A stretch of 52,449 bases of DNA, taken from NCBI GenBank assembly GCA_002197545.1, contig NFUO01000110.1:1-52449 (forward strand). Direction: 5' to 3'. Source of the DNA: Acidobacteria subdivision 2 bacterium RH1 MAG20 (lineage in GTDB: Bacteria > Acidobacteriota > Terriglobia > Terriglobales > Acidobacteriaceae). Within the stretch, counting starts at the first letter, position 1, and the number at the start of each line of letters is the position of its first letter. A program made the position numbers and the translations under genes. Below are positions 8,774-16,237 of the stretch, in pieces. The notes beneath the pieces are model-generated. The model was not told where the DNA came from. It saw nothing but the letters and a program-made list of their open reading frames with translations, and did no database searches.

Positions 8774-9589
8774 ATGAGACCTATGTCCTTACTCCTTTGC
8801 CTCTCGCTGGCCGCCGCCGGGAGCAGTGTTGCCCCGGCTCAGGCAGGCGCTGCCGTACCCGACGCCTTCGCGCAGTCCACCCAGATGATCGTCGTCACCA
8901 CGCCGAACTGGGACGCAGTCGATGGAAAGCTGCAGCGATATCAGCGCCGCACTCCCCACGAAGCATGGCAACCCGTAAGCCAGCCGATCTCCATCGTCGT
9001 CGGCAAGCGTGGCCTGGCATGGGGCATCGGAGTCGTCGCGACCGATGGCCCCGGCGTCCGCGCCGCTTCCGGCCCGGTCAAAAAAGAGGGAGACGGCAAG
9101 TCGCCCGCAGGCATCTTCAGCCTTGGCACCGCCTTCGGCTACGCCCCGCAGCCCCTGCCCGGATTGAAGTTGCCCTACCTGACTCTCACTCCGTCGATCG
9201 AGTGTGTCGACGACGCAGGCTCAAAGTTTTATAACCGCATCGTCGACCGCTCCACCGTCACTCCCGACTGGAACAGCTCAGAGCACATGCGCAACACCGG
9301 CGAGTCTTATCGCTGGGGCATCGTTGTGGATCACAACGGCACCGTCACAACCGGCAACGCGAATCCTCCTATGCCGGGAGGCGGCTCGTGTGTCTTCATG
9401 CATATCTGGGGTGGCCCCGGCCATGGCACGGCCGGCTGTACTGCCATGACGCAAAACAACCTGGAAACCCTGCTCATCTGGCTCGACCCAGCGCGAAAAC
9501 CGCTGCTGGTACAACTGCCCGCAGCGGAGTACGGTCGCCTCATGAATCGCTGGAAGCTGCCGACAGTCATCAATATTCCCGCACGCTGA
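8774..9589 (+). CDS. L,D-transpeptidase (YkuD) family secreted protein (271 aa)
   Basis: The start MRPMSLLLCLSLAAAGSSVAPAQA is a signal peptide, so the protein is periplasmic. The catalytic signature appears as FMHIWGGPGHGTAGCTAM: a conserved His, then a Gly-rich stretch and the nucleophile Cys222 followed by Thr. Ahead of it, GDGKSPAGIFSLGTAFGY is the substrate-site strand typical of YkuD-like domains that form 3-3 cross-links or anchor proteins to peptidoglycan. The frame is open upstream to 8627, but those residues overlap the PIG-L gene and are not protein-like. It is convergent with the VanX-like gene, the stops being 15 bp apart. Confidence 0.85.
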   Translation: MRPMSLLLCLSLAAAGSSVAPAQAGAAVPDAFAQSTQMIVVTTPNWDAVDGKLQRYQRRTPHEAWQPVSQPISIVVGKRGLAWGIGVVATDGPGVRAASGPVKKEGDGKSPAGIFSLGTAFGYAPQPLPGLKLPYLTLTPSIECVDDAGSKFYNRIVDRSTVTPDWNSSEHMRNTGESYRWGIVVDHNGTVTTGNANPPMPGGGSCVFMHIWGGPGHGTAGCTAMTQNNLETLLIWLDPARKPLLVQLPAAEYGRLMNRWKLPTVINIPAR

Positions 9590-9604
9590 GCAGCACCGAA
9601 ACCT

Positions 9605-10345
9605 CTACTGCCCGAGATCTTCAAACTTCACATTCATGATTGGATACTGTCTCCAATCCTTATAGTCGAAGTGCCACCACTCCTTGGGAATGACCTTGAA
9701 GCCCTGCTCTTCCATGGCTTGGCGCAGCACGGCGCGGAGAGCGCGTTCGTCCGCCGTGCCCCCAGGGTAATCGGCGTAAGCGCGTTCGCTCATCTCGTCA
9801 TATCCGCTGGGCATCGTCACCTCTTTGCCCGTCTTCAAATCGTATAAAGAAAGGTCGACGGCGCATCCGCGGTTGTGCTTGGAGCCGGCTGCCGGATCGG
9901 CGACGAAGATCTTCTTATCGTCAGGCGTGGCATCCCAGAAGATCTTCGTGACGTACCACGGCCGGTAGCCATCGTGGATGATGAGGCCATATCCCTTCGC
10001 CTTGAGCTTCTGATTGGCGCGAACCAGCGCTTCCGCTGCGGGTCGCTGCAGAAAGGCCCGCGCCTGGGTGTACAACGGAGTCCCCAGAAAATCATTCGTT
10101 GTCGCGTAACGGATGTCGAGCTTGATCGTTGGATCGAGTTTGACCAGCTCCACCAGATCCGGCTTGCGGAAGTCTCCTTCCTCGTGTGGCGGCTGCGCCT
10201 TGAGCGCCTCGGCGCGCAACTCCGGTACAGGACGTAAAGGCGTGATATGGAAGCTTACCTGCTGTGCAAAGCAGGGTAGCGGCAGCAGCAGAAGAAGACA
10301 ACAAAGACGAGCGCGGTGGCTGAGCAAAGTTTTCATAAGCTTCAT
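9605..10345 (-). CDS. D-alanyl-D-alanine dipeptidase, VanX/DdpX-like
   Basis: Zn-dependent dipeptidase family that hydrolyses D-Ala-D-Ala. Metal ligands are visible as SKHNRGCAVDLSL (around residue 155, the SxHxxGxAVD motif) and EWWHFDY near residue 223 with the catalytic Glu. Substrate-binding strands LDIRYATTNDFLG and LIIHDGYRPW also match. It begins MKLMKTLLSHRARLCCLLLLLPLPCFAQ, a signal peptide, so it is likely periplasmic and used for peptidoglycan turnover rather than cytoplasmic vancomycin resistance; no vanH/vanA neighbours are present. The start could also be the ATG at 10336. Its 5' end overlaps the divergent gene starting at 10316. Confidence 0.88.
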   Translation of the reverse strand: MKLMKTLLSHRARLCCLLLLLPLPCFAQQVSFHITPLRPVPELRAEALKAQPPHEEGDFRKPDLVELVKLDPTIKLDIRYATTNDFLGTPLYTQARAFLQRPAAEALVRANQKLKAKGYGLIIHDGYRPWYVTKIFWDATPDDKKIFVADPAAGSKHNRGCAVDLSLYDLKTGKEVTMPSGYDEMSERAYADYPGGTADERALRAVLRQAMEEQGFKVIPKEWWHFDYKDWRQYPIMNVKFEDLGQ

Positions 10346-10732
10346 CACAACTATAACCGCCTCTACCAGAGCCACAGCCGTTACTGTCACAATCAGGGCA
10401 CTCGCCTCATTCCCGGACATGATCTCAAGCTCAACGCCCTCGAAGACACGGAATCCGTTCAGGTCGCCCTCTCGCTGGTCATCAACGCCCTTGCCACTGG
10501 CCATCTGGAAGCCAAGCGTGCCACCGCCCTGCTCTATGGTCTCCAACTCGCCTCCAGAAATGCAGCCCGCCTTCCGGCCGGACCCAACCCTCCCGATGTC
10601 GTCCGTTCCATAGCCCTCACTCCAGAGGGCTTCGAACTGGCCCACCCCGAAGCCACCCACGAACTAGCCGAACCAGGCAATGAAGAAGAAAACCAGGAGA
10701 ACAAGGAAGAAAGAGGAGAGAAAAAGGATTGA
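10316..10732 (+). CDS. Acidobacteria-type small hypothetical protein (138 aa)
   Basis: The central part, LNALEDTESVQVALSLVINALATGHLEAKRATALLYGLQLASRNAAR (here residues about 40-84), looks like a helical module I recall from small acidobacterial proteins, which argues for a real gene. The C-terminus is very acidic and Lys/Glu-rich (EEENQENKEERGEKKD). The only in-frame start is GTG at 10316, because an in-frame stop lies at 10277. That makes its 5' end overlap the divergently transcribed VanX-like gene by about 21-30 bp. Function unknown. Confidence 0.6.
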   Translation: MAEQSFHKLHHNYNRLYQSHSRYCHNQGTRLIPGHDLKLNALEDTESVQVALSLVINALATGHLEAKRATALLYGLQLASRNAARLPAGPNPPDVVRSIALTPEGFELAHPEATHELAEPGNEEENQENKEERGEKKD

Positions 10733-10754
10733 GACAGAGCCAAAATTCGCAAAC

Positions 10755-10843
10755 TTTAAATCCGCGTTCCTCCGCGAGAATCCGTGGTCGGCCATCCTGA
10801 ATCGGTGTCATCGGTGCAAATCGGTGTTAAGGAACTTCTGATG
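10755..10843. repeat. Intergenic repetitive phrase (ATCCGCG / ATCGGTG motifs)
   Basis: AATCCGCGTTCCTCCGCGAG, AATCCGTGGTCGG, then ATCGGTGT-CATCGGTGC-AAATCGGTGTTAA: short imperfect tandem units. This type of phrase is scattered in intergenic DNA of many bacteria; no coding potential is seen. Confidence 0.55.
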
Positions 10844-10911
10844 TAAGTCCGGTTTTGTTAAGGGCACGGCTTCAGCCGTGCCGCAAGTGGTTTGCCTGCA
10901 ATGCGGCTTTA
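10844..10911 (+). repeat. 68-bp dispersed repeat, copy 2
   Basis: One mismatch to 2527-2594. It contains GGCACGGCT-TC-AGCCGTGCC at 10863-10882 and, overlapping the right end, the perfect GCGGCT-TT-AGCCGC hairpin at 10903-10916. In copy 1 this second hairpin is disrupted. Confidence 0.85.
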
Positions 10912-11012
10912 GCCGCTGAGGGAATGTTCGGAGATTTAATCAGACTCTCTTTAAGCCGTTCAGTCCGCCAACCTTGCCCATCCGCCATCACTGAACTAAT
11001 CTGGAACCAGCC

Positions 11013-11477
11013 ATGTATGAAGATTTCAAAGTAACCGACCGCTGGACCGGAGAAGAACTCCGCTGCGTCTGGAAAGGCACCGTCGTCGCCATCGCCACGC
11101 GTCACGCCGACGCCACCGACATCCGCTTCTCCGTCAACGGCAACCCCGTCTGGATTGCGATGCCGAACCTCGCCTGGGTCGAGCAGAAGCGCCGCAACGG
11201 CCACGTCATCACAGACTATCTCGCCGCCCAGACCGCTGGCCGCTACCTCCAGCATGCCATCCTCTCCGGCTACGACAACGGTCGCGAGATGTACACCATG
11301 ACGGTAGAAGAGGTCCTCACCCACGCCGACGCCGTCGTCCGCGAAGCTGGCAGCACCGACAAGCTGCCCAGCCTCCCCGTCATCAACGAAGATATCCAGC
11401 CCGAGCTCGAACTCGGACGTCTGCCAGCCGACAATCAAGGCCCCGTCCAGATGCCGCCCGACCACATGGTTCTCTAA
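11013..11477 (+). CDS. Conserved-looking hypothetical protein (154 aa)
   Basis: Soluble protein without signal peptide or membrane segment. Its first half is beta-rich (WKGTVVAIATRHADATDIRFSVNG, PVWIAMPNLAWVEQ), its second half helical, with a Pro-rich acidic tail. I do not recognise a family. It is the first gene of an apparent operon: acyP starts 5 bp after its stop and apt 6 bp after acyP. Confidence 0.7.
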   Translation: MYEDFKVTDRWTGEELRCVWKGTVVAIATRHADATDIRFSVNGNPVWIAMPNLAWVEQKRRNGHVITDYLAAQTAGRYLQHAILSGYDNGREMYTMTVEEVLTHADAVVREAGSTDKLPSLPVINEDIQPELELGRLPADNQGPVQMPPDHMVL

Positions 11478-11482
11478 AATCA

Positions 11483-11764
11483 ATGGTCTGCCACTACCTC
11501 GTAAAAGGCCGCGTGCAAGGCGTCGGGTTCCGCTGGTTTGTCCAGCGCGAAGCCTCCGAGATCGGCCTGAAGGGTTGGGTCCGTAACACCGCCGAAGGCC
11601 ACGTAGAAGTCCTCGCAGCCGGCGAACAGGAAGATTTAGCAGAGCTGAAAGACGCACTCCGCAAGGGTTCACGCGGCAGTCGAGTCGATGCCGTCATCGA
11701 ACATGAACTTGTCGAGAGCGAAGCAACGCATCTCGGCCCATTTGAGATTGAAGGAGCCTGGTAA
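11483..11764 (+). CDS. acyP: Acylphosphatase
   Basis: Small enzyme (93 aa) that hydrolyses acyl phosphates. The signature GRVQGVGFRWFV carries the phosphate-binding loop and catalytic Arg17; GWVRNTAEGHVEV carries the catalytic Asn35, with the Arg-Asn spacing typical of the family. The length is normal. It sits in a tight operon with the upstream unknown gene and downstream apt. Confidence 0.94.
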   Translation: MVCHYLVKGRVQGVGFRWFVQREASEIGLKGWVRNTAEGHVEVLAAGEQEDLAELKDALRKGSRGSRVDAVIEHELVESEATHLGPFEIEGAW

Positions 11765-11770
11765 AAAACG

Positions 11771-12304
<534 letters not shown>

Positions 12305-12330
12305 CAGAGTTGAAGATAAAGAAGATCAAT

Positions 12331-12360
12331 ACGCTGCCCTCAAGGGCAGCGTATTTCTTT
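12331..12360. terminator. Bidirectional terminator between apt and efp
   Basis: 10-bp stem ACGCTGCCCT / AGGGCAGCGT with a 2-nt loop (12331-12352), then ATTTCTTT on the plus strand. It lies between the convergent apt and efp stops. An A-rich stretch on its left (AAAGAAGATCAAT) gives a T-rich tail on the minus strand. Confidence 0.8.
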
Positions 12361-12361
12361 G

Positions 12362-12919
12362 TTATGCGCGGCTCATGTAAGCGCCTTCGGCCGTATCCAC
12401 GCGAATCTTCTCACCCTCGTTGATGAACGGCGGAACCTGCACCACAAGCCCTGTCTCCAGCTTGGCAGGCTTGGTGACAGAAGAAGCTGTAGCTGACTTG
12501 ATGCCAGGTTCGGTCTCGACTACGGTCATCTCGACCACCAGAGGAAGCTCGATGCCGACGGCTTTGCCATCGTGGAAACTCACGGCAATGGTCAGATTGG
12601 GCAGCAGGTAATCGACCGCGTCGCCCAAGCTCTCGCGCTTCAGCATGGTCTGCTCGAAGCTCTCGTCCATGAAGTAGTAGTCATCGCCATCGTTGTAGAG
12701 GTACTCCATCTTGACTTCGTCGACGAAGACGCGGTCGATGGGATCAGGCGAGCGGAAGCGCTCGGTGAACATCGCTCCGGTGCGGACGTTGCGCAGCTTG
12801 GCCTGAATGAAGGCACGAAGGTTGCCCGGTGTGCGATGCTCGACGGAGAAGACCAGATGAAGGTCGTCTTTGTACTTGATAACCATGCCCGGTCGCATCT
12901 GCGTGGCGGGAATCGACAT
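12362..12919 (-). CDS. efp: Elongation factor P
   Basis: EF-P relieves ribosome stalling at polyproline. It starts MSIPATQMRPGMVIKYKDD (ATG at 12919); the frame extends upstream but those residues are not EF-P-like. At 185 aa it has the usual length, with the KOW-like N domain (1-65) and two OB domains; the C-terminus reads VQVPPFINEGEKIRVDT. Notably the tip loop reads VEHRTPGNLRAF: the position of E. coli Lys34, normally Lys or Arg and modified, is Asn33 here. A long poly-Pro-containing infB lies in the same window, a plausible EF-P client. Confidence 0.95.
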   Translation of the reverse strand: MSIPATQMRPGMVIKYKDDLHLVFSVEHRTPGNLRAFIQAKLRNVRTGAMFTERFRSPDPIDRVFVDEVKMEYLYNDGDDYYFMDESFEQTMLKRESLGDAVDYLLPNLTIAVSFHDGKAVGIELPLVVEMTVVETEPGIKSATASSVTKPAKLETGLVVQVPPFINEGEKIRVDTAEGAYMSRA

Positions 12920-13034
12920 AAGGAAAAACCCCTGATTTCTATGCTGTATTTGGAAGTTGGCAGAATGGGTGCAGCATCGCTGCCGACTCGCCCACAACCC
13001 TTTAATTGTAGCGCAGTGAACTACCCGTCCGTCT

Positions 13035-14015
13035 TCAGTGACGGCCAAACAGCCGCTTAAAGAAGCGTCCGATCCAATGTCCTACATCGGAAGAATGCGG
13101 AGGCGCTGGTGGAGGAGGAACTTGCGCCATCGCCGAATCCGACGGTTGCGTTACTGGAGCGGTGGCCTGCGATTGACTTGCCACGTCTGACGTATCCGTT
13201 CCCGACGCCGCCGGCGCAGGGACAGTCGAGCCTTTGCCTGACGCGTCATAGCTCAGCGTCGTGGCGACCTGTGCATGAACAGTTCCAGTGGGGGCCTGTG
13301 GCACTGACGCTGTTGGCGCGAGGCCATCGCTGATAGCGGCAGGGAAGGGATGCTGCTCCGATGCCGACTTTGCTACCGCGCTGCCTGCTGCGGCAGGAGT
13401 GGCCGATGTAACGCCTGCGTCGGCGACGGAGACCACTGGAGTCGGCGGGCAGCCGCAAGGGGCGCTTTCGTTATCTACGACTTCTTTCAGGCTGCCATGC
13501 TCGAACAGAACGTGTTGTCCTGCTCGCAGGTTGTAGCTCGATTCGCCGAACTGGTCGGCAACGCTGAGCACGGGAGCGTCTCCACCACGATTCTCGACAC
13601 AGGTGTCGCCGTTGTTGATGACGCGAAGTCTCAGGTCGAGAGGGCCGTTGCTGCGGATGTTGAAGCGCAGATCGGGAGTCATGACCACGTCGCTTGTCGT
13701 TGCTGCCATCTGCACTTCAACGGCTCCGCGATCGAGCGACAACAGCAAAGGCGCTGCGCCTGATGCACTCTTCCCAGAGGTAATATGCAGACCGCTGGTG
13801 GCGCAGACGCGGATGGAGCCGCCACGATTTAGTGTCACCTCTGCCGTGTGGTCTTTTGCAGTCACGGTGGTATCGCTCACCAGAACGGCGCGTCCATTGT
13901 TGACAGTGAGATCGCCTGCTACTGTGGCGTCCTTTACGGCAACGCTTCCGATAGGCTGCTGCGCCTGCGCGACTCCGCATAACACCGCGAACAGAAAGAT
14001 CAACGGTCGCTTCAT
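13035..14015 (-). CDS. Secreted FecR-like protein with Pro/Ala/Ser-rich linker (326 aa)
   Basis: N-terminal signal peptide (MKRPLIFLFAVLCGVAQAQ). Residues about 20-165 form a beta-strand-rich region with TVTAKDHTAEVTLNRGGSIRV and LLLSLDRGAVEVQM, resembling FecR/iron-dicitrate-sensor-type beta domains. A long low-complexity Ala/Pro/Ser/Thr region follows, ending in PPPPAPPHSSDVGHWIGRFFKRLFGRH, a basic amphipathic tail. The ATG at 14015 is chosen over GTG codons just upstream. It begins 10 bp after the trpG/pabA stop, so both may share a transcript. Function not known; the family name is an inference from pattern only. Confidence 0.65.
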   Translation of the reverse strand: MKRPLIFLFAVLCGVAQAQQPIGSVAVKDATVAGDLTVNNGRAVLVSDTTVTAKDHTAEVTLNRGGSIRVCATSGLHITSGKSASGAAPLLLSLDRGAVEVQMAATTSDVVMTPDLRFNIRSNGPLDLRLRVINNGDTCVENRGGDAPVLSVADQFGESSYNLRAGQHVLFEHGSLKEVVDNESAPCGCPPTPVVSVADAGVTSATPAAAGSAVAKSASEQHPFPAAISDGLAPTASVPQAPTGTVHAQVATTLSYDASGKGSTVPAPAASGTDTSDVASQSQATAPVTQPSDSAMAQVPPPPAPPHSSDVGHWIGRFFKRLFGRH

Positions 14016-14025
14016 CTTCACCACT

Positions 14026-14601
14026 CTACATCTTCAGAAAGTTCTGGATCATCTGCTTGCCGTGGACGGTCAGGACGCTCTCGGGATGGAACTGCACGCC
14101 TTCGATGGGCAACTCGCGATGCCGCAATGCCATGATGGTTTCGCCATCGACGGTCCGTGCGGAGACCTCCAGCTCTTCAGGGAGGCCGTCTTCGGCGACG
14201 ATGAGCGAGTGGTAGCGCGTGCAGGTCATCGTCGATGGGATGTCTTTGAAGATCGTCCTGCCATCGTGCTCGACTTCGCTGGTCTTGCCGTGCATCAGCT
14301 TGGGGGCGCGCACGACATTGCCGCCGAAGGCCGCTCCAATGGCCTGATGGCCGAGGCAGACGCCGAGGATCGGGACGCGGTGATCTGCTCTGGCAAAGTG
14401 CCGGATCAATTCGATGCTGATGCCTGCATCCTGTGGAGTGCAGGGGCCGGGCGAGATCAGAATGCGGTCGGGGCGCAGGGCCTCCACCTCGGCTGGCGTG
14501 AGCTCGTCGTTGCGCCGGATCACCATCTCGGCACCGAGTTCGCCCATATACTGCACCAGGTTGTAGGTGAAAGAGTCGTAGTTGTCGAGGACGAAGACCA
14601 T
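14026..14601 (-). CDS. trpG: Glutamine amidotransferase of anthranilate / aminodeoxychorismate synthase (TrpG/PabA)
   Basis: Class I glutamine amidotransferase that supplies ammonia to TrpE (tryptophan) or PabB (folate). It begins [19 protein letters not shown], carries the oxyanion motif [12 protein letters not shown], the nucleophile Cys82 in [10 protein letters not shown] and the His-Glu pair in [10 protein letters not shown]; 191 aa is the normal length. The partner trpE lies 15 kb away on the same strand (29844-31358), so this is not a trpEG operon, and the protein may serve both pathways. Confidence 0.94.
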   Translation of the reverse strand: MVFVLDNYDSFTYNLVQYMGELGAEMVIRRNDELTPAEVEALRPDRILISPGPCTPQDAGISIELIRHFARADHRVPILGVCLGHQAIGAAFGGNVVRAPKLMHGKTSEVEHDGRTIFKDIPSTMTCTRYHSLIVAEDGLPEELEVSARTVDGETIMALRHRELPIEGVQFHPESVLTVHGKQMIQNFLKM

Positions 14602-14689
14602 AGGGTTTCTCTGATTTTACGCTTTGCGGAGGAGCTGTCCCCACGGGGAGGTGAATGGAGGTAAACTGACCACCGTGTAGGTTGGAAGC

Positions 14690-15022
14690 ATGTTGGTGGA
14701 GCTCGCCAAGCCGATCGCCCTGTTGCTGTGTCTGCTCTCTTTGTGTGCCGTGTTCCATACGGCCTTCCTGATTCCGGCAAGCGACCTGCATCAGAGGATC
14801 TGGGACTCCCTCGAACTGTTGTCGCTGGCTGCCGGAATCTCACTCATCAGCGGATTGATCTTTCGCGAGTCTGCACCAGAGCCATCCACCGACAACGAAC
14901 GGCTCGCAACGACACTTCCCATTCAAGTGTTTTGCTGGGCTGTGGGCACGATGTTCCTGCTCTTCCTCTCTTCGTGGTATCTGGAGACCCACTGCATCCT
15001 CTATCGGGATATACGCTTCTGA
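14690..15022 (+). CDS. Small hypothetical membrane protein (110 aa)
   Basis: Three hydrophobic segments (about 6-27, 40-58 and 78-96) separated by short polar loops; no recognised domain. The ATG at 14690 follows a purine-rich GGTTGGAAG. It is divergent from trpG (89 bp apart) and followed by the palindromic repeat pair. Function unknown. Confidence 0.55.
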   Translation: MLVELAKPIALLLCLLSLCAVFHTAFLIPASDLHQRIWDSLELLSLAAGISLISGLIFRESAPEPSTDNERLATTLPIQVFCWAVGTMFLLFLSSWYLETHCILYRDIRF

Positions 15023-15075
15023 GCGAATGGGTTTATTCCTCGTTCTGGAGACCGCCGCGAAAGCGAGCAACTGCC

Positions 15076-15117
15076 GGGTGCCCCATCTTCGGCGCAGCTT
15101 TATCGCGCCTAAGGTGG
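15076..15117 (+). repeat. Palindromic element, intergenic copy D
   Basis: GGGTGCCCCATCTTC followed by stem GGCGC (15091-15095), loop AGCTTTATC and GCGCC, then TAAGGTGGG, which pairs back to CCATCTT with one G-U wobble. It is nearly identical to copy F in the DUF374 gene. A perfect ATCGTGC-GGA-GCACGAT palindrome follows at 15121-15137. Confidence 0.85.
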
Positions 15118-15186
15118 GCAATCGTGCGGAGCACGATCCGTTTCTCCGAGTGGAGAGTGTCGGGATTTTCGCTGCCGCGAAAATGG

Positions 15187-15229
15187 CCCACCTTAGCGAC
15201 GATAAAGGTGTCGCGAAGATGGGGCACCC
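15187..15229 (-). repeat. Palindromic element, intergenic copy E (inverted relative to D)
   Basis: Read on the minus strand: GGGTGCCCCATCTTC, stem GCGAC, loop ACCTTTATC, GTCGC, then TAAGGTGGG. The inner stem GCGAC/GTCGC differs from GGCGC/GCGCC of copy D by changes on both sides that keep pairing. With copy D it forms an inverted pair spanning 154 bp. Confidence 0.85.
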
Positions 15230-15355
15230 GATGGTGGTGGTAAGGTCAGATGCGGGCCACCCGCCGAGAGCTTGTGCGGGGACGGTTCCGTCTGTATAGC
15301 GCATCCATTATCATCTACTTTAGGGGTGATCAAGCGTCTGCTGTACCCTGAGTGG

Positions 15356-16015
15356 ATGACGAACCCTTGGTTGAAACTGTGTTCCGAACCTCCGTATGTC
15401 CTTGAGATGGACGCCAGCGAAATACAGAATTACGACTCCCGACAGAGAAACGACGCCAAGTTGATGCTTGATTCGGTTCCTGAACCGTATATTGGCAATC
15501 CAGAAACGGCCACCCTCGTCTTGCTACTACTCAATCCTGGACACTCCCCGAGAGACTCTAAATCCCACTCCAATGCACAATTCAAAGAGGCCTTGTTTCG
15601 AAATCTGCGAGGCGAACCCCAAGATTACCCTTTCTATCCATTGAACCCGGCGTTTTCATCGACCCCAAGCGCCGAATGGTGGATTCCGCGTCTTCGAGAA
15701 CTGACGCAAGAAACAGGTTTGACTGACGCGGCACTCTCGAAAAAGCTAATTGCAATCGAGTGGTTCCCATATCACTCAAGAAGCTCTGGTTTGCCTACAA
15801 AACGTGTATGTAGCTCACAAGACTACACATTTGGACTTGCAAAAAAGCTGTTCACAGATCGGCTTGTTCTCAGAATGCGCTCTATAAAGCATTGGTCGGG
15901 AGTTGACTCTAGGTTTCAAAATATTCCAGCGTTGAAGAATCCGCGATGCGGTCACATCAGTCGCCGTAACACGAAGGCGGGTCTGTTCGAAGAAATCATA
16001 AAAGCGCTGACTTGA
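15356..16015 (+). CDS. Hypothetical protein of lower GC content (219 aa)
   Basis: Soluble protein with the segments ATLVLLLLNPGHSPRD, FYPLNPAFSSTPSAEWWIPRL and KLIAIEWFPYHSRS, which look like conserved active-site-style blocks (NPG near a strand end, EWFPYHS). I do not recognise a named family with certainty; a remote uracil-DNA-glycosylase-like fold is conceivable but unproven. The ATG at 15356 begins MTNPWLKLCSEPPYV; earlier in-frame residues fall in repeat DNA. Codon use is visibly less GC-rich than in neighbours, suggesting recent acquisition. Confidence 0.6.
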   Translation: MTNPWLKLCSEPPYVLEMDASEIQNYDSRQRNDAKLMLDSVPEPYIGNPETATLVLLLLNPGHSPRDSKSHSNAQFKEALFRNLRGEPQDYPFYPLNPAFSSTPSAEWWIPRLRELTQETGLTDAALSKKLIAIEWFPYHSRSSGLPTKRVCSSQDYTFGLAKKLFTDRLVLRMRSIKHWSGVDSRFQNIPALKNPRCGHISRRNTKAGLFEEIIKALT

Positions 16016-16182
16016 GCTAGATGCCAACGATAGGTTCTGATAAACGCCCTTGTGTTGACTAATTCCAGCGGCGTTTGTCGGCCCCAGCCGTAGGCTTACT
16101 TTTGTTCACAAGGAACATCTCGGAAGGGAAGCCATGCGCACATTCTGAGGTCCACCGGAAAGGCTGTTGAAGAGTGAAATAA
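16016..16182. other. Intergenic region, nothing recognised
   Basis: Between the unknown gene ending at 16015 and the infB terminator I see no coding frame, RNA gene or clear repeat. Confidence 0.4.
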
Positions 16183-16209
16183 AAAGGCGGGACTCGAAGT
16201 CCCGCCTTT
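16183..16209. terminator. Terminator of the rimP-nusA-infB operon
   Basis: Perfect 12-bp stem AAAGGCGGGACT / AGTCCCGCCTTT with a 3-nt loop, 28 bp beyond the infB stop on the minus strand. On the minus strand it is followed by TTTATTTC, a good intrinsic terminator. Confidence 0.85.
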
Positions 16210-16237
16210 GGTGTGAATGAAGCTTTTAGTTGTCGTT

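Noticed and set aside
9605..10345. Vancomycin-resistance locus
   Set aside because: The VanX-like enzyme has a signal peptide and lacks vanH, vanA and vanRS neighbours, so a wall-turnover role is more likely.
15076..15229. CRISPR-like repeat array
   Set aside because: Only two copies, inverted rather than direct, with no spacers; fits a paired palindromic element.
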